From assembly GCF_000225825.1 (NCBI RefSeq), contig NZ_AGBX01000003.1, forward strand, positions 105,878-169,877: a DNA stretch of 64,000 nt. The letters run 5' to 3'. The first letter of the stretch is position 1; each line of letters opens with the position of its first letter. Below the pieces are notes generated by a model. The model made no database searches and was not told the DNA's origin. It worked only from the letters and a program-made list of their open reading frames with translations. The position numbers were made by a program, and so were the translations under genes. Of this stretch, positions 58,115-64,000 are shown piece after piece. The stretch is from Brachybacterium squillarum M-6-3 (GTDB taxonomy: Bacteria; Actinomycetota; Actinomycetes; Actinomycetales; Dermabacteraceae).

Positions 58115-58942
58115 GTGACCTCCCTGCGTGACCTCCTCGCCGTGATCCTGCTGCTGGGCGCCCTGGTGCTCGGCGGGCTCTGGCTGCCCGCCACCTGGCT
58201 CCAGCACCACGTCGTGGACCGCGAGGGCTTCCTCTCCATCGCCGAGCCGCTGGGGGAGGACGCCGCCTTCCAGCGCAGCCTCACCGACGGCGCCGTCGAG
58301 CAGGTGCTCGGCAGCGACCGCGTGCCCGACTGGGCGGCCGAACGGCTCACCCCGCTCGCCGAGGACCAGCTCGCCGAGCTCACCGGCACGGGCACCTACG
58401 CGAGCATGTGGGCCGAGGCGATGGGGCAGACGCACGACGCCCTGTTCACCCCCGGCGCCTCCGACGTCGACGTCGACTTCGCGCCCGTGATCGACGGGGC
58501 CCTGAGCGAGGCGGAGGAGATCCTCCCCATCGACCTCCCGCGCCCCGAGGACGCCACCGTCACCGTCGCCACCATCCCCGACGTGCCGCTCGTGCACCGG
58601 GCCGGGGTGCTCGACCCCTGGGGGCAGCGGCTCGGGCCGGTCGCCCTGGTGATGGCCGTGCTCGCCGTCGTGATCGCCGCCCACCGCCGCACCATGACCC
58701 TGCTGGCCGGGCTCAGCGCCCTCGGCGCCGGAGGCATCACCCTGCTCATCGCCACCCGCATCACCGACATCGTCCCGGATTCGGTGGACCAGGCGGCCTT
58801 CCTCGGCCCCATCGTGCAGGTCTTCGAGCAGCGCCTGACGACGGACGTCACCGGTCAGGGGATCATCCTGATGGGTGCCGGTGCACTCGTGGCCGCCGTG
58901 GGCCTGGCCCTGATGGGGCTGCACCGCCGCCCCGTCGTCTGA
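58115..58942 (+). CDS. Membrane protein with large external loop, unknown function
   Basis: Not recognised at family level. The 275-residue product has a helix near residues 8-28, a soluble external region of about 140 residues, and a C-terminal block of three or four helices near 176-270. The external region is acidic, with WLQHHVVDREGFLSIAEPLG near the membrane and PDWAAERLTPLAEDQLAEL further on. The same topology, with an extracellular region between helix 1 and a helical bundle, occurs in several actinobacterial hypothetical membrane proteins. The GTG start 6 bases after TACCGT supports an independent leaderless gene. Confidence 0.72.
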   Translation: MTSLRDLLAVILLLGALVLGGLWLPATWLQHHVVDREGFLSIAEPLGEDAAFQRSLTDGAVEQVLGSDRVPDWAAERLTPLAEDQLAELTGTGTYASMWAEAMGQTHDALFTPGASDVDVDFAPVIDGALSEAEEILPIDLPRPEDATVTVATIPDVPLVHRAGVLDPWGQRLGPVALVMAVLAVVIAAHRRTMTLLAGLSALGAGGITLLIATRITDIVPDSVDQAAFLGPIVQVFEQRLTTDVTGQGIILMGAGALVAAVGLALMGLHRRPVV

Positions 58943-58974
58943 GCGACCGCCGGCCACCGGTCCGGGGGCCGGAC

Positions 58975-59802
58975 TCAGACCAGGCCCAGGCGCTCCGCGG
59001 CCAGCACCAGGCCGCCCTCGGCCGGGCCCGGCACCACCAGGTCCGCGGCCTCGGCCACCACGGCGGGGGCACCCTGGATCGCGACCGCGGTGCCCGCGGC
59101 CCGCAGCATCCCGAGATCGTTCATCCCGTCGCCCACCGCGATGGTGTCCGCGACGGTCAGGCCCAGGTGCTCGGCCACCTGCCGCAGTCCGTCGGCCTTG
59201 TCGATGCTGCGCAGGTGCAGCTCGCCGGAGCTGCCGTCGCCGCGGGACATCGAGTTGGGCAGCGCCCCGACCTGATCGCCGATCCGGGCGGCCACCTCGT
59301 CCACCGGGATCGGGGACTGCCACAGCGAGATCTTCGCGAAGGAGCAGGCCGTGAGGTCCTCGGGCACCACGGCGGCGCGGGCCAGGGCCCAGCTGCCGCC
59401 GCCCACCGAGCCGGCCGGGCCGGGCACGGCCTCGCGGGCGCGGGCGCGCAGCCAGTCCGCCATCGGCTGCGGGCAGTAGATCGCCTCGGGAGCCTCCAGC
59501 ACGAAGGGCGCGCCCAGGTCCAGCAGCACCTCGGCGGCGTGACGGGCCAGCTCAGCGGGGAAGAGGTCGTCCCGCAGCAGCTCCCCGTCGACGGTGACGT
59601 GCGCCCCGGCGGAGCAGACCGCGCCGTCCAGCAGCTCCAGCACCGCGTCCTCGACGATCGAGGCGGGGCGTCCCGTGCTCAGCAGCACCGTGTGGCCGGC
59701 GGCGCGGATCCGCGCGAGCACCTCCACGTGCGCGGCGGGCACCACCCCGTGGTCCGCCAGGGTGCCGTCGAAATCCAGGAACACGACCCGCCGCTGCGAC
59801 AC
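58975..59802 (-). CDS. HAD-superfamily phosphatase, Cof-like (IIB)
   Basis: Predicted sugar-phosphate or related phosphatase. The 275-residue protein has motif I DFDGTLAD, motif II STGRPAS, a type IIB cap, motif III Lys in DKADGLR and motif IV VGDGMNDLGML, all of the Cof/YidA group. The GTG at 59802 is preferred because AGGCGAGGT lies just upstream; a GTG 18 bases earlier (59820) is also in frame. The gene converges with the membrane protein gene and is divergent from the double-GNAT gene. Substrate not predictable. Confidence 0.86.
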   Translation of the reverse strand: MSQRRVVFLDFDGTLADHGVVPAAHVEVLARIRAAGHTVLLSTGRPASIVEDAVLELLDGAVCSAGAHVTVDGELLRDDLFPAELARHAAEVLLDLGAPFVLEAPEAIYCPQPMADWLRARAREAVPGPAGSVGGGSWALARAAVVPEDLTACSFAKISLWQSPIPVDEVAARIGDQVGALPNSMSRGDGSSGELHLRSIDKADGLRQVAEHLGLTVADTIAVGDGMNDLGMLRAAGTAVAIQGAPAVVAEAADLVVPGPAEGGLVLAAERLGLV

Positions 59803-59900
59803 CGGGGAACCTCGCCTCACTCGGGGATGCGGCGCCGGACGGCACCGAGGACCACCCTAGGCGACGATCGCCCTCGCCCCGGCGGCCACGACCCGTCTGC

Positions 59901-59906
59901 GACGAT
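59901..59906 (+). promoter_or_regulatory. -10-like GACGAT, leaderless start of double-GNAT gene
   Basis: GACGAT ends 6 bases before the ATG at 59913. Confidence 0.35.
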
Positions 59907-59912
59907 GGGCGC

Positions 59913-60908
59913 ATGAGCCCGGCCCCGTCCCCCGAGATCACCCTGGTGGTCCTCGCCCCCGAGCACGCCGCGGAGCTCGCCGCCCTGGAGGAGTGCAACC
60001 GGGAACACCTGCGCATCGGCGCCCCCGAGCGGGAGCCCGCATGGTTCACCGAGGCCGGGCAGCGCGCCGCCATCGCCGCCCTGCGCACCGAGCGGGAGGA
60101 GGGCCGCGCGCTGCCGATGGTGATCATGCGGGAGGAGCCCGCGGGGCGCCGCATCGTCGGTCGGATCTCCGTCAACGGCATCACCCGCGGCGCCGCGCAG
60201 TCCGCCTCGCTCGGCTACTGGGTGGATCGCGACGAGTCCGGCCAGGGCATCGCCACCGCCGCCGTGAAGCTCGCGGTCGCCGCGGCGTTCGGCGGCCTCG
60301 GCCTGCACCGGCTGCAGGCCGAGGTGCAGGTGGGCAACGACGCCTCCGCAGCCGTGCTGCAGCGCTGCGGCTTCACCGAGGTGGGCCTCGCCCCGCAGAT
60401 GTTGCGCCTGGGCGGCGACTGGACCGACTGCCGCCTCTTCCAGCTGGTCCATCCCGCCTGGAAGGAGCCGAGCGCGGCCGGCGCCGGGCACCGGTCGGGG
60501 CTCACGCTGCACGTGGAGCTGCCGGAGCGGGAGGAGACCCTCGCCCTGTACGAGGCGGTCGGCTGGTCCGCCTACCTCGAGGACCCCGAGGCCCTGCACC
60601 GGGCGATCGCCGGCAGTGCCCGCGTCGTCTCCGCCCGCCAGGACGGAGAGCTGGTGGGGCTCGCCCGGGTGATCAGCGACGGCGCCAGCATCGCCTACCT
60701 GCAGGACGTCCTGGTCGCGCCCCGGATGCATCGTCGGGGCCTGGGTCGGAGCCTCGTCGAGGCCGTCCTCGAGCCCTACGCGGACCTGCGGCAGCAGGTG
60801 CTGCTCACCGGCGACGACCCCGGTCAGCGGGCCTTCTACGAGGCGCTCGGGATGACGGAGGTCCACGACCACCCGGCCGGGCTGCGCGCCTTCGTGCGTC
60901 TGCGCTGA
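59913..60908 (+). CDS. Fusion of two GNAT acetyltransferase domains
   Basis: The 331-residue protein has two clearly separate GNAT domains. The first (about residues 1-185) is RimJ/RimL-like, with ASLGYWVDRDESGQGIATAA near 91-110 and LHRLQAEVQVGNDASAAVLQRCGF near 131-154. The second (about 195-330) is a small general GNAT, with QDVLVAPRMHRRGLGRSLVEA near 267-287 and FYEALGMTEV near 308-317. Each has its own acetyl-CoA loop, so the protein could modify two substrates or one substrate twice. No substrate is known. It is a monocistronic-looking gene. Confidence 0.83.
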   Translation: MSPAPSPEITLVVLAPEHAAELAALEECNREHLRIGAPEREPAWFTEAGQRAAIAALRTEREEGRALPMVIMREEPAGRRIVGRISVNGITRGAAQSASLGYWVDRDESGQGIATAAVKLAVAAAFGGLGLHRLQAEVQVGNDASAAVLQRCGFTEVGLAPQMLRLGGDWTDCRLFQLVHPAWKEPSAAGAGHRSGLTLHVELPEREETLALYEAVGWSAYLEDPEALHRAIAGSARVVSARQDGELVGLARVISDGASIAYLQDVLVAPRMHRRGLGRSLVEAVLEPYADLRQQVLLTGDDPGQRAFYEALGMTEVHDHPAGLRAFVRLR

Positions 60909-60917
60909 CCGCGCCGC

Positions 60918-61886
60918 TCAGGCCCGGCCGACGCCGAGGGCGGTGTGCACGGCTGTGGTGACGAGGCGGGCGGCGGTGCGGGCGGTGCGGCCGTCCGCAT
61001 CCAGCGAGGGGTTCAGCTCCACGACGTCCAGCAGCGCGAGCTTCCCGCTGGCGGCGGCCGCGGTGACGGCCGCCTGCACCAGCGGCAGCGGCACCCCGTA
61101 GGCCGCGGGGGCGGATACCCCTGGGGCGACGGCGGCGGGCAGCAGGTCGAGGTCGATCGTCAGGTACAGCACGTCGAGATCGGCAGTGAAGTCCTCGACC
61201 GCGGCGCGGATGCCCTCGGCGCGGGCGGCGAGGCACTCCTCGTCGGTCATCCAGGTGACGCCGAGCTCCCGGGCGCGGGCGAACAGGGCGCCGGTGTTCG
61301 AGGGCTCCGCGATGCCGAGCACGGTGTAGCGCAGCGCGCGGCCGGCGGCGCGCTCGGCGACGGCCATCTGCGCGAAGGGGGTGCCGGAGGTGGGGCGGGG
61401 TTCCTCGCGCAGGTCGAAGTGGGCGTCCAGGTTCAGCACGCCCCAGCGGGATCCGGCGTGGCGGGAGGCCATCAGCGCCCGGTAGTTGGGCCAAGCGGTC
61501 TCGTGCCCGCCGCCCAGCACCACGGTGAGCCGGCTGCCCGGCGCGTCCAGCGCGGTGGTGGTCAGCGAGGTCGCGGCGTCCTGCCCGCCCTCGAGGTCCT
61601 CGCCCTCGGTGACGGCGTCCCCGAGATCGACGAGCGCGACCTCGCCGGTGGCGAGCGGACCGTGCAGGGCCATCGGGGCGAGCGCCCGGCGCAGCGCCGC
61701 GGGCCCCTCGGCGGCGCCCACCCGGCCGCGGTTGCGACGCACGCCCTCGTCGGAGCGGAAGCCGAGCAGACCCACGTGCTCGGCGCCCGGTGCCGGGGGA
61801 GCGGTGCGCACCCGCTGGTGCCAACGGGCGTGCTCGGCGCCCTCGCCGTCGGTGCGTCCCTGCCAGGGGTCGGTGCTCGCGCTCAT
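60918..61886 (-). CDS. hutG: Formimidoylglutamase HutG (ureohydrolase family)
   Basis: Mn-dependent ureohydrolase that splits N-formimidoyl-L-glutamate to glutamate and formamide in histidine breakdown. The 322-residue protein has the metal-binding blocks GGGHETAW (about 124-131), NLDAHFDLR (about 147-155) and TIDLDLLPAAVAPGVSAPAAYG (about 237-258). The last is typical of HutG rather than arginase. No other hut genes are in view, so an arginase or agmatinase relative remains possible. A GGAAGG ribosome site precedes the ATG. The next gene, an MFS exporter in the same direction, ends 54 bases upstream. Confidence 0.85.
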   Translation of the reverse strand: MSASTDPWQGRTDGEGAEHARWHQRVRTAPPAPGAEHVGLLGFRSDEGVRRNRGRVGAAEGPAALRRALAPMALHGPLATGEVALVDLGDAVTEGEDLEGGQDAATSLTTTALDAPGSRLTVVLGGGHETAWPNYRALMASRHAGSRWGVLNLDAHFDLREEPRPTSGTPFAQMAVAERAAGRALRYTVLGIAEPSNTGALFARARELGVTWMTDEECLAARAEGIRAAVEDFTADLDVLYLTIDLDLLPAAVAPGVSAPAAYGVPLPLVQAAVTAAAASGKLALLDVVELNPSLDADGRTARTAARLVTTAVHTALGVGRA

Positions 61887-61940
61887 CGGGTGCCTTCCGC
61901 GACTGAGGTCGGGCCGCGCGGCATGCGCGGCCCGTCCTCA

Positions 61941-63194
61941 TCATGGCATCGGGGTGGTGGTCGCTCGGGCGCGGCGGGCGATCGCCTGTCCGGCCAGCGC
62001 GACAGTCACGCACACGGCCATCACCAGCGCCATCGGCAGGGCCGAGGTGCCGTCGCCGAGGCCCACCAGCGGGGAGACCACCGCGGCGAGGCCGAACTGC
62101 AGGGCGCCCAGCAGGGCGGAGGCGAGGCCCGTGGAGCCGGGCACCGCACCGAGGGCAAGCGCGGTCGCGTTGCCGAAGATCAGGCCCATGCTGGCCACGG
62201 CCAGGAAGATCGGCACCGTCATGGTGATCACGGGGGCGCCGCTCAGGGAGAGCGCGAGGCCGAGGGCGACGGCGATCGACGCTCCGGCCAGGCCCAGGCG
62301 GAGCAGCCGCGCCACCGGGACCGTGGAGGTCAGCGAGGCGGAGACGCCGCTGACGATCATCAGGGCCAGGGCGTTCACGCCGAAGGCGAGCCCGTACCCG
62401 AGCGAGCCGAAGCCCATCATCTCCTGGTACAGGAACGGGGAGGCGGAGATGTAGGCCATCATCGCCGCGAAGGCGAAGCCGAAGGTGATCGTGTGGCCCA
62501 GGTACGCGCGCGATCGCAGCAGGGCTCCGAGGCCCGCCGCCTGGTCGCGGGTGGCCCGCAGCTCGGACCGCCGGGAGGTGCTGAAGGACTCCTTCACCAC
62601 CAGCAGCACGGCCACCAGCATCACGGCGGCCAGCACCATCACGATGGCCAGCAGGCCGCGCCAGCCGATGACGTCGGTCAGGGCCCCGCCGAGCACGGGC
62701 GCGACCACGGGGGCGACGCCGCCGACGATCATCATCAGGCTGAAGGCGCGGGCCGCGGGGGGCCCGGCGGCGAGGTCGGAGATGATCGCGCGGGCGATCA
62801 CGGTGCCGGCGGCTCCGGCGAGGCCCTGCACGGCGCGCGCCGCGATCAGCACGCCGATGGTGGGGGCGAGGACGGTGGCGATGCTGGCCAGCAGGAACAC
62901 GGCGGAGCCGACGAGCAGCGGGCCGCGGCGGCCCCAGCGGTCCGAGACCGGCCCGAAGACGAGCTGGCCGACGGTGAGGCCCGCCAGGAAGGCGGTGAGG
63001 GTGAGCTGCACGGCCACCGAGGAGGTGTCCAGGTCGCCGGCGATCTGGACGAAGCTCGGCAGGTAGAGGTCGGTCGCCAGCGGCGCGATGGCGCTCAGCA
63101 GCCCGAGCACGAGCAGCAGCACGAGGGGGAGCGACTCCCGGCGGGGCGCGGTGGGCGCCGCCGCGGGAGCGGTCAGGGTCGAGGAGGAACGCAT
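61941..63194 (-). CDS. MFS exporter, Bcr/CflA family
   Basis: Proton-linked drug or metabolite exporter, 417 residues with 12 predicted helices. SAIAPLATDLYLPSF near residues 34-48 is the DHA1/Bcr start with its acidic residue in helix 1, GQLVFGPVSDRWGRRGPL near 76-93 is motif A, and RAVQGLAGAAGTVIARAI near 119-136 is motif B. The ATG faces a short AT-rich divergent promoter shared with a MarR regulator, and TTAT-N6-ATAA lies only a few bases before it. Substrate unknown; MarR control suggests induction by a small aromatic or drug molecule. Confidence 0.91.
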   Translation of the reverse strand: MRSSSTLTAPAAAPTAPRRESLPLVLLLVLGLLSAIAPLATDLYLPSFVQIAGDLDTSSVAVQLTLTAFLAGLTVGQLVFGPVSDRWGRRGPLLVGSAVFLLASIATVLAPTIGVLIAARAVQGLAGAAGTVIARAIISDLAAGPPAARAFSLMMIVGGVAPVVAPVLGGALTDVIGWRGLLAIVMVLAAVMLVAVLLVVKESFSTSRRSELRATRDQAAGLGALLRSRAYLGHTITFGFAFAAMMAYISASPFLYQEMMGFGSLGYGLAFGVNALALMIVSGVSASLTSTVPVARLLRLGLAGASIAVALGLALSLSGAPVITMTVPIFLAVASMGLIFGNATALALGAVPGSTGLASALLGALQFGLAAVVSPLVGLGDGTSALPMALVMAVCVTVALAGQAIARRARATTTPMP

Positions 63195-63198
63195 GTAG

Positions 63199-63212
63199 TT
63201 ATCAAAACATAA
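63199..63212. promoter_or_regulatory. AT-rich palindromic site between Bcr/CflA exporter and MarR gene
   Basis: TTAT-CAAAAC-ATAA stands out in high-GC DNA, lies 4 bases upstream of the exporter ATG and about 30 bases upstream of the MarR start. It is a candidate MarR site or the exporter's -10 region. Confidence 0.4.
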
Positions 63213-63229
63213 TCATGCGGTGCCGTCGT

Positions 63230-63235
63230 TAGGAT
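63230..63235 (+). promoter_or_regulatory. -10 box TAGGAT, leaderless start of MarR gene
   Basis: TAGGAT ends 6 bases before GTG at 63242. Confidence 0.5.
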
Positions 63236-63241
63236 CGGTCT

Positions 63242-63721
63242 GTGACCTCGCCGACCCCGCCCCTGGACCGCTTCCTGTTCGACGACCCCGTGCTCGTCGA
63301 CCTCGCGGACGAGGTGCTGGACCTCGCCCGCCGCCTGCACCGCGGCTCCGAGGGCATGGAGGGGGTGGTGCCGCTGACCGGGACCGAGGTGATGGTGCTG
63401 CGCTACATCGACCGGCACCCGGAGTCCACGCCGAGCGCCGCCGCCGAGGGCACCGGCCTGCGCCGACCCAACCTCAGCGCCGCCCTGCGCTCGCTGGAGG
63501 CCAAGGGGATGATCGAGCGCCACGGCGATGCGGCCGACTCCCGCAGCGTCCACCTGCGGCTCACCGAGCGCGCCCGCGTCAGCGCCTCCCGCATCCGCGC
63601 GCGCTGGGGCCAGGTGCTCTCCGCCCAGCTCGGCGAGCTGACCGCGGAGGAGCATGCCGTGCTGGAGCGCGCCGTCGGCATCCTCGAGCGCGGCACCCTG
63701 GGCCCGGACTCCGCCTCGTGA
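63242..63721 (+). CDS. MarR-family transcriptional regulator
   Basis: Winged-helix dimeric regulator of 159 residues, probably controlling the divergent Bcr/CflA exporter. PLTGTEVMVLRYIDRHPESTPSAAAEGTGLRRPNLSAALRSLEAKGMIERHGD near residues 44-96 is the complete MarR DNA-binding unit, and DSRSVHLRLTERA near 99-111 is the wing. Long terminal helices form the dimer interface. The GTG start fits a leaderless mRNA. Its stop overlaps the start of an IclR gene, so two regulators share one transcript. Confidence 0.93.
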   Translation: MTSPTPPLDRFLFDDPVLVDLADEVLDLARRLHRGSEGMEGVVPLTGTEVMVLRYIDRHPESTPSAAAEGTGLRRPNLSAALRSLEAKGMIERHGDAADSRSVHLRLTERARVSASRIRARWGQVLSAQLGELTAEEHAVLERAVGILERGTLGPDSAS

Positions 63722-64000
63722 GCGCCCAGCCGGGCGGGCCGGCCCCGAAGGCCCCCGCGGCCGACGCCGCCCTGCGGCTGCTCACCCACCTCGCCGCCCA
63801 GCGCCGTCCCGTCGCCGCCTCCCGCCTCGCCGCCGAGCTGGGTCTGCCCCGCTCCCGGGTCTACGACCTGCTCACGACCCTGGTCGAGCACGGCTTCGTG
63901 CTGCACCTGGCCGAGGAGCGCCGCTACGCGGTGGGTCCGGCGGCCTACGAGCTCGCCGCCGGCTACGCCCGCCACGACCCGCTGGCCCGCACCGGCCGCC
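63718..64000 (+). CDS. IclR-family transcriptional regulator, N-terminal part (cut by window edge)
   Basis: Only the first 94 codons are present. After a short Pro/Ala start, LRLLTHLAAQRRPVAASRLAAELGLPRSRVYDLLTTLVEHGFV near residues 20-62 is the IclR winged helix-turn-helix, followed by RRYAVGPAAYELAAGY, the usual link to the effector domain. The GTG start makes a GTGA overlap with the MarR stop. Whether it regulates neighbours beyond the right edge cannot be seen. Confidence 0.88.
   Translation, partial: MSAQPGGPAPKAPAADAALRLLTHLAAQRRPVAASRLAAELGLPRSRVYDLLTTLVEHGFVLHLAEERRYAVGPAAYELAAGYARHDPLARTGR

Overview
The window is high-GC, densely coded actinobacterial DNA. Gene content and order point to Dermabacteraceae, with Brachybacterium the best guess. 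The evidence is a BldC-type regulator, DUF3073, DUF3151, DUF3817, a second IMP-dehydrogenase-like protein (GuaB3), a DtxR/IdeR iron repressor, CIRCE-controlled groESL and many leaderless genes. I could not run a database search, so the genus is inference. No rRNA, tRNA, CRISPR array, insertion sequence or integrase gene was seen.

Layout. 1-4058: molybdenum cofactor genes, with moaA (partial) facing away from moeA-moaC-mogA/moaB-moaE and a membrane protein; the five rightward genes overlap by 4 bases each. 4090-7095: a metallophosphoesterase, then groES-groEL under two CIRCE elements. 7283-11250: two membrane proteins of unknown role, an RluA-type pseudouridine synthase and a ThrE-like exporter. 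11408-15729: guaB, a VOC-family protein between two large hairpins, a DnaQ-like exonuclease and guaB3. 16019-16756: a heme oxygenase gene broken by an in-frame TGA. 16734-29739: a membrane protein, acetyltransferases, pta-ackA, SURF1, DUF3817, guaA, an EmrB/QacA-type exporter with a divergent TetR regulator, and a NAT_N/GNAT_C acyltransferase-like protein. 29830-31476: a HerA-like (DUF853) ATPase.

31477-34520 is clearly richer in A+T than its surroundings. It holds one tightly coupled three-gene operon on the minus strand: an Sce7726-like putative nuclease, an Sce7725 (Beta-protein-like) protein and a RES-domain protein. The composition, the toxin-like third gene and the isolation in a housekeeping region make this the best candidate for an undescribed toxin or defence system.

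34586-43461 returns to housekeeping genes: gpmA, an APH-like kinase with dtd, DUF3151, purA, an SCP-like gene, cutC, purF and purM. 43571-49749 holds DUF3073, bldC with an alpha/beta hydrolase, a YbhN/UPF0104 membrane protein and pcrA/uvrD. 49762-52650 encodes one 962-residue protein combining an NnrS-like membrane domain, a cupredoxin and a two-domain copper oxidase similar to NirK. 53832-55901 is sucCD, followed by dtxR, an NlpC/P60 secreted protein, a HAD phosphatase, a double-GNAT protein, hutG, a Bcr/CflA exporter with a divergent MarR regulator, and the start of an IclR regulator.

Purine synthesis recurs through the window: guaB, guaB3, guaA, purA, purF and purM all lie within 32 kb, in separate transcription units. 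About twenty genes have a -10 hexamer ending 6 or 7 bases before the start codon, which indicates leaderless mRNAs. Genes inside operons instead use ATGA or GTGA overlaps or Shine-Dalgarno sequences.
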